From JAUVIB01 sp964424545 (GTDB lineage: Bacteria; Calditrichota; Calditrichia; Calditrichales; Calditrichaceae), in assembly GCA_964424545.1 (NCBI GenBank), contig CAYRJN010000063.1:1-18500 (forward strand): a stretch of 18,500 bases of DNA, given 5' to 3'. Shown here piece by piece: positions 1 to 7,841 of this stretch; position 1 is the stretch's first letter, and each line of letters opens with the position of its first letter. The position numbers and the translations under genes were made by a program. Below the pieces are notes generated by a model. The model did not search any database. It saw nothing but the letters and a program-made list of their open reading frames with translations, and was not told the origin of the DNA.

Positions 1-606
1 AAATTAGATGAGAAAAAAAGAAATCTGGAGGAGATTGAAGATAACCTTAAGGGAACTAAAGTGCATTTAAAAGATCTGGAAATAAATATACAGGAAGCTA
101 AGGATAAACTAAAAAAATACGAAGATCAGCTTTATCAGGTTAAAACCAATAAGGAGTATGACGCTATAACCGTAGAAACGGAAACGGTTAAGGAGCAGCT
201 TGTGCAATTTGAAAACGATGTATTGGAAAGTCATGAAAAAATAGAGAGATTGGAAAATGAAATTGAAACGCTGCAAGATGAAATAGGAAAACTCGAAAGC
301 GAATTCGAAGAGAATAATATTGAGCTGGAATCCAAAATGCGCTCAACAGCGGAAGAGGAGAATATGCTGATGCAGGAGCGAAAAATCATTGTTGAAGGTT
401 TTAGTCCGCAAATAATTGCCATGTATGAAAAAGTACGCAAAGCGAGAGACGGTATGGGTGTTGCAGCTATCAAAAACGGTGTTTGCGGAGGCTGCTATTC
501 ATATATTCCACCGCAAAAGATTGTCGAAATTAAGCGTATGAAAAAAATATATACATGTGAATTTTGCGGCCGTATTCTTGTTTACAACGAATCTCAGGAT
601 TTATAG
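1..606 (+). CDS. Coiled-coil C4-type zinc-ribbon protein (5' end outside window)
   Basis: The reading frame is open from base 1, so the gene begins upstream and about 200 C-terminal codons are visible; the GTG at 61 is internal and not a likely start. Almost the whole visible N-terminal part is a charged, Lys/Glu-rich heptad-like coiled coil (about codons 1-130). It is followed by a four-cysteine zinc ribbon: one CxxC at nt 484-495 and a second at nt 556-567, spaced by a basic segment. This architecture matches the DUF164/C4 zinc-ribbon family (the group that includes the chlamydial protein CdsZ). Members are widespread and often lie near Nif3-like genes and rnpB, but their biochemical role is poorly defined, with nucleic-acid or protein binding usually suggested. 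The gene ends 64 nt before rnpB on the same strand. The family call is fairly safe; function is not. Confidence 0.85.
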   Translation, partial: KLDEKKRNLEEIEDNLKGTKVHLKDLEINIQEAKDKLKKYEDQLYQVKTNKEYDAITVETETVKEQLVQFENDVLESHEKIERLENEIETLQDEIGKLESEFEENNIELESKMRSTAEEENMLMQERKIIVEGFSPQIIAMYEKVRKARDGMGVAAIKNGVCGGCYSYIPPQKIVEIKRMKKIYTCEFCGRILVYNESQDL

Positions 607-670
607 CTTATTCAAGCGAATGCATCTGCGTATTTTAATTCTACGATAAAAAATTAAAAGATAAATAAAT
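607..670 (+). other. Short intergenic region before rnpB
   Basis: This is an AT-rich 64-nt gap. I see no hairpin with a T-tract that would end the upstream gene, and no well-spaced -35/-10 pair that would put a start at the rnpB 5' end (weak AT-rich hexamers only). rnpB may have a divergent promoter here or may be processed from a longer transcript. Confidence 0.4.
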
Positions 671-1090
671 AATCCAGGGTAAACCGGGCAGTCGCGCTCT
701 ATAGAGTGAGGAAAGTCCGAACATCAACGGGATGAAATTTTTGCGAAAGCAAAAACTGCCGTTTGGCAGATGGAGAGTATCACAGAAAATATACCGTCCC
801 GATTTATCGGGATAAGGGTGAAAAGGCGAGGTAAGAGCTCACCGCTTTGTTCCTTCGGGAAAACCGTATCGGTTCGTTTTACGCAAAGGCAGGAGAAACC
901 CATTTCGATGCAAAACCAAATATAGAAGGAATTCACATTTGTGATGCGTAATTCCCATTGCGCGTCCGCCTGTGCGGACACACTTCAGGGTAGGTCGCTT
1001 AAGTTAACCGGCAACGGTTAATTAAGATAAATGGCTGCCGTTCCGTCCTATACGGAATACAGAATTCGGCTTACAGGTTTGCCTTGGATT
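671..1090 (+). ncRNA. rnpB: RNase P RNA (bacterial type A)
   Basis: Catalytic RNA of ribonuclease P, which matures the 5' ends of tRNAs. The 5' and 3' termini (671-685 and 1076-1090) pair as the P1-type end helix with two G-U pairs. The conserved block around gaggaaagtccgaac (708-722) is CR-I/P4. The gaggtaagagctcacc segment (828-843) corresponds to the ggtaagagcgcacc region of E. coli, and gcaaaaccaaata (near 908-921) to its gcaaggccaaata. The 3' block with agataaatggctgccg and acagaattcggctta (1025-1073) is the conserved 3' core. Several local hairpins support the fold: 738-755 with a GAAA loop, 756-769, 797-812, 963-978, and a TTAACCG stem closed by a GCAA loop near 1004-1021. The length of about 420 nt is normal. 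End positions are inferred from end pairing and could be off by a few bases. Confidence 0.96.
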
Positions 1091-1095
1091 TTAAT

Positions 1096-1111
1096 AAGGA
1101 TGGTCGTCATG
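1096..1111 (+). promoter_or_regulatory. recJ ribosome-binding site and start
   Basis: AAGGA at 1096-1100 stands 8 nt before the ATG at 1109. This decides the recJ start: an in-frame ATG at 1031 lies inside RNase P RNA and its first 20-odd codons would be rnpB sequence. The in-frame ATG at 1100 overlaps the SD itself and is less likely. The SD begins only about 5 nt after the rnpB 3' end. Confidence 0.8.
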
Positions 1112-2815
1112 CTCTATCAATGGATTGTACCCGAAAAAGTCGACCCGAATGTCATTTCTCACATATCCCAACAGTTCCACTTGCACCCTTTAGTCGCAAC
1201 TGTATTATATAACAGAAATATACGTACGGATGAAGAAATTTATCATTTTTTTAATGATGCGCTTGATGATTTATTCGATCCGTTTTTACTCGACAATATG
1301 GAGACTGCCGTGGCGCGCATCATTTCCGCATTACAATCGGGTGAAAAAATAATGATTTACGGCGATTATGATGTGGACGGGGTAACCAGCGTGTCTATTT
1401 TATATGACAGTCTGTTTCGTCTCGGCGGAAAAGTGATGTTTTATATTCCCGATCGTTTTGACGACGGATACGGATTATCGGAATCGGGTATTCAAAAAGC
1501 AGGCGAAAGGGACGCGTCTTTGATTGTAACCGTCGATTGCGGCACAACGGCGCTGAAAGAAGTGGAATACGCCAAAACGCTCGGGATAGACACCATTATA
1601 TGTGATCATCACGAACAGGGAGATCGTCTTCCCGACGCCGTGGCAATCTTAAATCCCAAATTAAAAGGTTCGCATTATCCTTTCCGCGAACTTGCCGGTT
1701 GCGGAGTGGCTTTTAAGCTTTTGCAGGCTCTTTTGGAAAAATTAGGTTATGATAAATCCTTTGCCTATCAATATCTCGATCTTGTAGCAATCGGCACGGC
1801 TGCGGATATTGTAAACCTCACTTCCGAAAATAGGATTTTTGTTAAATACGGACTAAAGCGGATTAGCGATTCTCCCCGAGAAGGCGTTTTTGCCTTAATG
1901 GAGCAGGTCGGCCTACTTAACAGACAATTAAATGTTAATTCAATTGTTTTTAATCTTGCTCCGCGTATCAATGCCGTGGGAAGAATTTCCAAGGCGAAAA
2001 AGGCTGTCCATCTGCTGACGACGTCGAGTTTTCAACAGGGCAGGAATATTGCCCAAATATTGGAAAAAGAAAATAACACGCGCCGGAGCATTGACGAGGT
2101 AACGTTTAAAGAAGCGGAAGAGCTCATTGCCGCTTCAATTGATCTGGACGAAGTTAATATCATCATACTCTCAAAAAAAGACTGGCACATGGGCGTGTTA
2201 GGCATTGTTGCATCGCGTCTTGTGGAAAAATATAAACGTCCGGTGATTCTTATCTCTATTATTGACGGTATTGGTAAAGGCTCTGCGCGCAGTGTGCGTG
2301 ATGTCAATATTCTCTCCCATATTAAATTGGCGGAATCTTTGTTGATAACTTACGGCGGGCATCAATATGCCGCCGGTCTCACCATAGCGGAGAAGCATAT
2401 TGAAGAGTTTAAAAATCGTTTGATTTTTTCTGCCAAAAGCGAAGCGGTATTAGAAGAAATTAAACCGAAACTCTATATTGATTCCGAAGTGTCTTTGGAA
2501 CAATTTAACGCCGATTTTTTTAAAAGTCTAAAACAATTGGGTCCTTTCGGACCGGATAATATGCGGCCTGTTTTTACTACTTACGGTTTGGAAATATTCG
2601 GGCGTGTGGATATTGTGGGAAATAATCATCTGAAAACAAAATTCAGGCAGAACGGGGTTGTACTTGATGCTATCGGCTATAATTTCGGCGATTATATCAA
2701 CCATTTTAATTATGGTGGAAAAAACATTTCCCTTAGTTATGTTATAGAAGAAAACAATTGGAACGGCAGAACAACAATCCAGATGAGAATTAAAGATTTT
2801 GAGGTGGCAGAATAA
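1109..2815 (+). CDS. recJ: Single-stranded-DNA-specific exonuclease RecJ
   Basis: A 568-residue protein from the ATG at 1109, normal for RecJ. RecJ degrades single-stranded DNA 5' to 3' in recombination (RecF pathway), mismatch and base-excision repair, in the cytoplasm. Visible DHH-superfamily motifs are DYDVDG (residues 86-91, metal ligands), VDCGTT further on, CDHHE with D166-H167-H168, the LVAIGTAADIV segment, PRINAVGRI, and the DHHA1 motif GGHQYAAG (G416-G423), followed by a C-terminal OB-like domain containing GPFGPDN. All expected motifs are intact. The gene follows rnpB with almost no gap, and its stop TAA shares one base with the ATG of the next gene (TAATG), suggesting translational coupling. 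It heads a six-gene plus-strand cluster of mainly envelope and signalling genes. Confidence in the identity is very high. Confidence 0.96.
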   Translation: MLYQWIVPEKVDPNVISHISQQFHLHPLVATVLYNRNIRTDEEIYHFFNDALDDLFDPFLLDNMETAVARIISALQSGEKIMIYGDYDVDGVTSVSILYDSLFRLGGKVMFYIPDRFDDGYGLSESGIQKAGERDASLIVTVDCGTTALKEVEYAKTLGIDTIICDHHEQGDRLPDAVAILNPKLKGSHYPFRELAGCGVAFKLLQALLEKLGYDKSFAYQYLDLVAIGTAADIVNLTSENRIFVKYGLKRISDSPREGVFALMEQVGLLNRQLNVNSIVFNLAPRINAVGRISKAKKAVHLLTTSSFQQGRNIAQILEKENNTRRSIDEVTFKEAEELIAASIDLDEVNIIILSKKDWHMGVLGIVASRLVEKYKRPVILISIIDGIGKGSARSVRDVNILSHIKLAESLLITYGGHQYAAGLTIAEKHIEEFKNRLIFSAKSEAVLEEIKPKLYIDSEVSLEQFNADFFKSLKQLGPFGPDNMRPVFTTYGLEIFGRVDIVGNNHLKTKFRQNGVVLDAIGYNFGDYINHFNYGGKNISLSYVIEENNWNGRTTIQMRIKDFEVAE

Positions 2816-3672
2816 TGGAAAACGATGATAGAGAATTAACCTTATTTGAATTGCTTAAAACGACCCGTGAAAAGCAAAAACTTACGCTTAAGGATATCTC
2901 ACAAAAAAGCCGGATTCATATCAAATATCTTGAAGCTATCGAATCAGGTAATTATAAAGATATTCCCTCGGTTTATGATAAGCTCTTTTTCCAAACATAT
3001 ATATCTTTTTTGGACATTGAAGATAAAGAGTCGTTGATGGAGGAATACCGCGTGATACGCGGTGAACGCCAATTGCCCGATAAATTCGGCGATAAAACGA
3101 GCAATGTGAACAGCGAAGGAAGCCGGGGCGTAGGAAATCATATTAAAAAAATATATTTTATTGTGCCGACATTGGTATTAATTATAATTGTGTTGATTTT
3201 AGCTCTCTATACAAAAGAAGCGGACGACCACAGCTCGGCTCCCGTTAAAGAATTGACGGTGAAGGAAGTCGTTGCGGAATATAATAAAAAAGAAGAACGG
3301 AAGAAAACCGCGGAGCGCGCGAAAAAAGACAGTATCGCCCGAGCGGGAAAATTGACCGTTGATCTTTTTGGATTGGAAAAAACATGGTTTCAGGCGGTTA
3401 AGGATTATAAAGATACAACCGAATATCTTCTTAAAAGTAATGATGAAGTACAGTTGACGGCAGACTCGGTAATAACCTTTTTAATCGGTAACGCCAACGG
3501 TCTTAAAATAACCATAAACGGTAAAGATGAAGGCAAAGTTGGTGCTAAGGGTGAAATAATAACTTTTATGAAAGTGACTTCGCAGGGTATTGTTGCCAAA
3601 AAAATAAAAAAAGCCGGAACGTCAACGAAGAAGGGGGTAAAAAGTGATACGCTTCAGAATAATCGGCCTTAG
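2815..3672 (+). CDS. rodZ: RodZ-like helix-turn-helix membrane protein
   Basis: A 285-residue protein with the RodZ layout. An Xre-like helix-turn-helix domain (residues about 8-70, with LTLKDISQKSRI and YLEAIESG) lies in the cytoplasm. It is followed by a basic linker, one transmembrane helix (about 113-132), a Lys/Glu-rich juxtamembrane stretch, and a C-terminal beta-rich DUF4115-type domain (about 178-262, with LTVDLFGLEKTWFQ and GNANGLKITINGK) facing the periplasm. RodZ links MreB to the wall-elongation machinery and helps set rod shape; whether this organism has MreB cannot be seen here. Its ATG overlaps the recJ stop (TAATG) and its 3' end overlaps the next gene by 29 nt. The tail after residue 262 is Lys/Thr-rich and lies mostly in the overlap. 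Domain order makes the family call solid, the exact role less so. Confidence 0.85.
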   Translation: MENDDRELTLFELLKTTREKQKLTLKDISQKSRIHIKYLEAIESGNYKDIPSVYDKLFFQTYISFLDIEDKESLMEEYRVIRGERQLPDKFGDKTSNVNSEGSRGVGNHIKKIYFIVPTLVLIIIVLILALYTKEADDHSSAPVKELTVKEVVAEYNKKEERKKTAERAKKDSIARAGKLTVDLFGLEKTWFQAVKDYKDTTEYLLKSNDEVQLTADSVITFLIGNANGLKITINGKDEGKVGAKGEIITFMKVTSQGIVAKKIKKAGTSTKKGVKSDTLQNNRP

Positions 3673-4162
3673 TCTGCTGGCGCTTTTTATAGGGTGCACT
3701 TCTACTATTTCCTCTATGAAGGAAACGCATAATGGTATAGAGATGCTATATGGAAAAACAAGCCCCCAACAATTATATTTTGATTATCCGCAATGGAAAG
3801 ACAATGAGGTGAATTATCAACCCGATAAACAAATTATAGAAAATTTTAAGGCTGTAAAAGGTAAATACAAGGTTGTGATTTTTTTCGGGACATGGTGCGG
3901 AGACAGTAAGCGGGAAGTGCCGCATTTTTATAAAATTATGAAAGAGGCGGTATTAAGCGATAAACTGAACGTTGATTTGTGGGCTGTGGACAGAAAAAAA
4001 CAACTTCAGAACAATTTGCCGCAAAGTAATAATATTGAATATGTACCCACTTTTATTTTTTACAAGAATGGTAAAGAGATCGGTAGGATAATCGAATCGC
4101 CGAAAAGCACACTGGAACAGGATATGCTGCAAATATTAAAGGGCGCGGATGAGAACGCATAA
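3644..4162 (+). CDS. Thioredoxin-fold lipoprotein or secreted protein with single-cysteine WCGDS site
   Basis: A 172-residue protein starting at GTG 3644, supported by a strong SD (AAGGGGG, about 6 nt upstream) inside the end of the rodZ-like gene. An N-terminal hydrophobic segment ends in LFIGC (Cys18), a plausible though not ideal lipobox, so it is probably an exported lipoprotein. The thioredoxin fold is shown by VVIFFGTWCGDSKREVPHF and a later YVPTFIFYKNG with the cis-proline of the fold. The usual CxxC is replaced by C85-G-D-S88, leaving one cysteine, as in a known subgroup of TlpA/thioredoxin-like proteins. Classical two-cysteine disulfide exchange is therefore unlikely; a mixed-disulfide, peroxidase-like or non-redox role is possible. 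Its last 14 nt overlap the gamma-glutamyltransferase gene, which may hint at shared periplasmic thiol metabolism, but that is inference. Confidence 0.75.
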   Translation: MIRFRIIGLSLLALFIGCTSTISSMKETHNGIEMLYGKTSPQQLYFDYPQWKDNEVNYQPDKQIIENFKAVKGKYKVVIFFGTWCGDSKREVPHFYKIMKEAVLSDKLNVDLWAVDRKKQLQNNLPQSNNIEYVPTFIFYKNGKEIGRIIESPKSTLEQDMLQILKGADENA

Positions 4163-5843
4163 AATTTTTACTGTTTTGCTCTTACTGCTTTTGGCTTCAA
4201 ATCTTTGTTTTTCAGGGCAATCTGTTACGATCGGGCGTAAAGGAATGGTGGTTAGCGCCGATTCTTTGGCGACGATGGCGGGCATTGAAATATTAAAGCA
4301 AGGCGGCAACGCCGTTGACGCTGCAATTGCCTTGGGTTTTGCGCTCGCTGTGGTTTATCCTAATGCCGGAAATATCGGCGGCGGCGGTTTTATGATAATC
4401 AGGGATAAAGAGGGGAAAATCAGCGCTCTGGATTATCGAGAAAAAGCGCCGTTAAAAGCTTCACGGGATATGTATCTTGAGCCACATAGCCGCAAAGTGA
4501 TTAAAAATGCCAGTACGCTTGGTTGGCTTGCCTGCGGTGTTCCGGGAACAGTCCACGGTATGTGGAACGCTCATCGGCGTTATGGTAGCTTGCCTTGGCC
4601 GCAACTGTTAAAACGGGCAATAAACCTAGCTGAGAACGGTTTTAAATTAAGTAATAAAAAAGCAACACTCTTTTTGCGATATAAAGAAAATTTTTTACTT
4701 TTTCCGGCTACGAAAAATATTTTTTTAAAAAACGGACAAGAACCCTATAGGGCCGGCGATCTTTTTATCCAGAAAGATTTGGCGCAGTCGCTTATAAGAA
4801 TTTCCGAGCGGGGAAAGAGCGGTTTCTATGAGGGTAAAACCGCCGTTTTAATTGAAAAGGCTTTTGCTAAAAACGGCGGTCTGATTACGCAAAAAGATTT
4901 ATCGGAATATTCTTCCGTTTGGCGTGAGCCGATTGTTTTTAATTATAAAGGATATACGATATTTGCAATGTCTCCGCCCAGCTCAGGGGGAATTGTAATG
5001 GCGGAAATTTTGAACAGCCTTGAAACCATAGATATTTCTCGTTTTGCGGTTAACAGCATGCCTTATATAAGTCGCTGGGTTGAGATTGAGCGTTATGCTT
5101 ACCGAGACAGAGCTGATTTGATGGGCGATACGGATTTTATCAAATTCCCCGTTTCGCTGCTTGTTTCCAAAAAATATGCTCGTCGTCTTGTAGCGGCGAT
5201 TGATTTTACTGTTGCCGGAAAATCCAATGCGCTTAAAAATTTTGCACAATTACAACACGAAAGCGAAGAAACAACCCATTTTTCCATTGTAGATCAATGG
5301 GGGAACGCCGTATCAAACACCTATACGCTTAACGGTAATTTCGGCAGTTGTGTTGTCCCCGAAGGAACGGGTTTCCTAATGAACAATGAGATGGATGATT
5401 TTAGTATAAAGCCGGGCTATCCCAATAAATTCGGTTTGATTGGAAAAGAGGCGAATGCCGTTGAGGCGGGTAAACGTATGCTTAGCTCGATGACGCCCAC
5501 AATAATAACCAAAGAAGGTCAGCTCTTTATGGTTCTCGGTTCTCCGGGGGGGTCAACAATTATTACGACGGTGGCTCAGGTTATTTCTCATGTTATTGAT
5601 CATAAAATGTCTATTAATAACGCTGTAGAAACAGAGCGATTTCATCATCAGTGGCTTCCGGATTTAATCTATTTTGAGGACGATTTCAGCGGCGAAAATA
5701 TTGAATTATTGCAAAAAAATGGCTATCATATAAAATTACGAAATAAAATAGGCAATATTCAGGCGATATTGGTTGACAAGCAGGGCAGGCTTACGGGGTG
5801 GAGCGATCATCGCGGCGACGGTCTGGCCGAGGGTTTAAATTAG
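4149..5843 (+). CDS. ggt: Gamma-glutamyltransferase (periplasmic)
   Basis: A 564-residue precursor of normal length. A signal peptide (about residues 1-22, with a run of leucines) exports it. The enzyme removes or transfers the gamma-glutamyl group of glutathione and similar compounds. It is an N-terminal-nucleophile hydrolase that cuts itself into large and small subunits. Visible motifs are GGNAVDAAIA near the N-terminus, GNIGGGGFM, LDYREKAP (the substrate-carboxylate-binding Arg lies in this region), the cleavage and nucleophile site in EETTHFS with T376 as new N-terminus, SSMTPT (446-451) and the oxyanion-region GSPGGS (464-469). All key positions are present, so it should be active. The start ATG 4149 lies inside the end of the thioredoxin-like gene, with AAAGGG just upstream. 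The next gene follows after 12 nt. Confidence 0.94.
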   Translation: MRTHKIFTVLLLLLLASNLCFSGQSVTIGRKGMVVSADSLATMAGIEILKQGGNAVDAAIALGFALAVVYPNAGNIGGGGFMIIRDKEGKISALDYREKAPLKASRDMYLEPHSRKVIKNASTLGWLACGVPGTVHGMWNAHRRYGSLPWPQLLKRAINLAENGFKLSNKKATLFLRYKENFLLFPATKNIFLKNGQEPYRAGDLFIQKDLAQSLIRISERGKSGFYEGKTAVLIEKAFAKNGGLITQKDLSEYSSVWREPIVFNYKGYTIFAMSPPSSGGIVMAEILNSLETIDISRFAVNSMPYISRWVEIERYAYRDRADLMGDTDFIKFPVSLLVSKKYARRLVAAIDFTVAGKSNALKNFAQLQHESEETTHFSIVDQWGNAVSNTYTLNGNFGSCVVPEGTGFLMNNEMDDFSIKPGYPNKFGLIGKEANAVEAGKRMLSSMTPTIITKEGQLFMVLGSPGGSTIITTVAQVISHVIDHKMSINNAVETERFHHQWLPDLIYFEDDFSGENIELLQKNGYHIKLRNKIGNIQAILVDKQGRLTGWSDHRGDGLAEGLN

Positions 5844-5855
5844 AAAGAAAATGAA

Positions 5856-6149
5856 ATGAGTAAAAACAAAATGACAAAAAAAAGTAAAGAAGAATTAGAA
5901 GAGAAAGAAAAACAGGAATTTGATCCTAAAGTTGAAAATGCTTTTAAATTATTTATCAAAATATTAAGCTGGATTGGGGGAATATGTTTTCTGCTCGTTA
6001 TTATTCTTCCTGAGTTTAATAAGCCTTTTTTGGATAAAATAACCCAGTATATATTTGTTGTGGGCGCCATTATTCTGCTTTCGTTCCTATTTATAGAATT
6101 GTTGGCCGAGCGCATAAAGAGAATTCTGGAAAAATTTCTGTTATCATAA
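5856..6149 (+). CDS. Small two-helix membrane protein of unknown function
   Basis: A 97-residue protein I do not recognise. The first 28 residues are highly charged (Lys/Glu-rich, probably helical and cytoplasmic). Two hydrophobic segments follow at about 32-51 and 62-82, joined by a short loop with LPEFNKPF, and the protein ends in a basic amphipathic tail. The SD is weak (AGAAAGAAA). It sits 12 nt after the gamma-glutamyltransferase gene and only 3 nt before the histidine kinase gene, so it is almost surely cotranscribed. The tight spacing to a kinase that itself has no membrane segment makes a membrane-partner role imaginable, but nothing in the sequence shows it. That it is a real gene is supported by the absence of any other explanation for a gap in a packed operon and by its membrane-like composition. 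Confidence 0.7.
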   Translation: MSKNKMTKKSKEELEEKEKQEFDPKVENAFKLFIKILSWIGGICFLLVIILPEFNKPFLDKITQYIFVVGAIILLSFLFIELLAERIKRILEKFLLS

Positions 6150-6152
6150 TCT

Positions 6153-7706
6153 ATGCATAAAATATTACTGATCGATGATGATATTGCCATACGAGAGACC
6201 ATTAGCGCTTTTTTGCAGGCTCAGGATTATAATATCCATCTTGCCGAATCTGCGAAAGAAGCTTATGAGCTTATTCATTCCAACGATTACGCCGCAATCT
6301 TAGTCGATTTTTTCTTACCCGATAAAGAGGGCACTCAATTTATTAAAGAGCTTCATGCAAAAAACATACATATTCCGGTGATATTAATCACCGGCAGTTC
6401 GGATGTAAAAATTGCCCGTAAAGCCGTGCAGATCGGCGTGTACGATTATCTTGTTAAGCCCTTCAAAAACCGTCAGTTACAGCAAATCGTAAAAAACGCT
6501 ATATTGCAAAAGGAGCTGATTGATGAACAAGAAAGACTGGATAAGGAAAGAGGCAATTATCAAAAAGAATTGGAAATACTCGTCGAAAAGAAAACAGCGG
6601 AATTAAAGGAATCGGAAGAAAAATTTGAAAAATTGCTCAATCAATCTCTCGTCGGAATCTATATTTTACAAAATAATGTTATCCGCTATGCCAATGATAA
6701 GTTTTGTGAAATATTCAATGTCCGTCAGGATGAGTTGATCGATAAAAAAAGTTTGATGGATTTCGTGGCATCCGGTAATAAGCAGCTTGTTGAAAAAAAA
6801 ATAAAAAGATTGGAAAGTAAAAAGATAAAGTCGGAAACATTTCAATTTGAATCCAATATCGGCAACGGACAGAAGCGTATCATTGAAACCTGGGCGGGTG
6901 CGGTAAAATATCAAGGGAAAAACGCCATCGAAGCTGTCGTGATGGATGTTACCGAACAAGTAATGTCTAAAACACGAGAACGCGTATTGGAAATAGAGCT
7001 TTTGAATGAACAAAAGCTAGCGGCGATCGGGCAGGTGGCCGCCGGTATTACGCATAATCTCAATAATCCTATTGCGGTTATTCAAGGATTGGTAGAGCTG
7101 TTGATATTGAAACATGGAGACAGTCCCGAGTTACAGAAAATACTCATCCAGGTTAAAAGAATGAGCGACGTTATTAAAACAATTCTCGGTAAAACGCGTC
7201 GCGAACAGGATACGGCAATCCGTAGTCTGGATATCAACAATATGTTACGCGATGAGCTGGAATTTTTTAACACCAACTTATTTTATAAACATCATATTGA
7301 GAAAAAAGTGGAATTTGCCGAAAAAATACCTAAGATTAAAGGGATTTACAGCGATTTTTCACAAAGCTTTACCAATATTATTCAGAATGCCATTGACGCC
7401 ATGTTTGAATCGCAGAAACGAGAACTTAATGTTAAAACTTCTTATGATCATTCATTTATTTATGTTAAAATTGCCGATACGGGCTGCGGAATAGATGCGC
7501 AAATAAAGGATAAAATTTTTGAACCCTTTTTTACAACCAAGCCGTTAAGGCCTGCTTCGCTGAGAAACGCTAATTCTCCCTACGGAACCGGTTTGGGATT
7601 GAGTTCAACCTACCAACTGCTTCATCCATACGGCGTGGAGATTACATTTGAAAGCGAAAAAAGTAAAGGAACGCAATTTTTAATAAAAATACCATTGAAA
7701 AGATAA
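6153..7706 (+). CDS. Receiver-PAS-histidine kinase hybrid signalling protein
   Basis: A 517-residue soluble protein with three modules. Residues 1-115 are a response-regulator receiver: acidic pocket D8-D10, phospho-acceptor D52 in LVDFFLP, T80 and K102 (LVKPF). A charged helix (about 120-155) leads to a PAS sensor domain (about 156-272). Residues about 285-517 are a histidine kinase: the H-box has H301 in GITHNLNNPI, the N-box N412 in NIIQNAIDAM, then DTGCGI, a Phe box with FEPFFTT, and GTGLGLSSTY. All ATP-binding motifs are intact. The residue after the phospho-histidine is Asn rather than the usual Glu or Asp, as in other HNFNN-type kinases. There is no transmembrane segment or DNA-binding output domain, so it probably takes phosphate onto D52 from another kinase, or acts in a phosphorelay with an unlinked partner. 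It is the last gene of the cluster beginning at recJ. Confidence 0.92.
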   Translation: MHKILLIDDDIAIRETISAFLQAQDYNIHLAESAKEAYELIHSNDYAAILVDFFLPDKEGTQFIKELHAKNIHIPVILITGSSDVKIARKAVQIGVYDYLVKPFKNRQLQQIVKNAILQKELIDEQERLDKERGNYQKELEILVEKKTAELKESEEKFEKLLNQSLVGIYILQNNVIRYANDKFCEIFNVRQDELIDKKSLMDFVASGNKQLVEKKIKRLESKKIKSETFQFESNIGNGQKRIIETWAGAVKYQGKNAIEAVVMDVTEQVMSKTRERVLEIELLNEQKLAAIGQVAAGITHNLNNPIAVIQGLVELLILKHGDSPELQKILIQVKRMSDVIKTILGKTRREQDTAIRSLDINNMLRDELEFFNTNLFYKHHIEKKVEFAEKIPKIKGIYSDFSQSFTNIIQNAIDAMFESQKRELNVKTSYDHSFIYVKIADTGCGIDAQIKDKIFEPFFTTKPLRPASLRNANSPYGTGLGLSSTYQLLHPYGVEITFESEKSKGTQFLIKIPLKR

Positions 7707-7747
7707 ATACAAAAAATGCCGCCCACACGCCTTTTTTTAAATAACTC

Positions 7748-7776
7748 TTGAAAAAATAATCTGTTATGCTTATATT
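7748..7776 (+). promoter_or_regulatory. Predicted promoter for the hldE-mltD pair
   Basis: TTGAAA (7748-7753), a 17-nt spacer, and TATATT (7771-7776) form a good sigma70-like pair in the 135-nt gap after the kinase gene. The segment TATATTTA also resembles the Bacteroidota -7 element (TAnnTTTG). Initiation would be expected near 7783, giving a leader of about 60 nt. I see no clear terminator for the upstream operon between 7707 and 7747. Confidence 0.5.
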
Positions 7777-7841
7777 TACAAAGCCGCATTTAAAATTGAC
7801 AGCAGATATAAGATGATTTTGTAAGTACGGTGAGGAAAAGA

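Noticed and set aside
724..981. Minus-strand open frame of 85 codons
   Set aside because: It lies entirely within rnpB and its sequence is explained by the RNA.
1031..1108. ATG at 1031 as the recJ start
   Set aside because: It lies inside the conserved 3' core of RNase P RNA; the ATG at 1109 has a proper SD and gives a normal RecJ N-terminus.
7707..7747. T-run near 7731 as a terminator of the first operon
   Set aside because: No GC-rich stem precedes it; the sequence before it is nearly all C and A and cannot fold on itself.
7830..7841. GTG at 7830 as the hldE start
   Set aside because: It overlaps the SD (AGGA 7833-7836) that serves ATG 7842.
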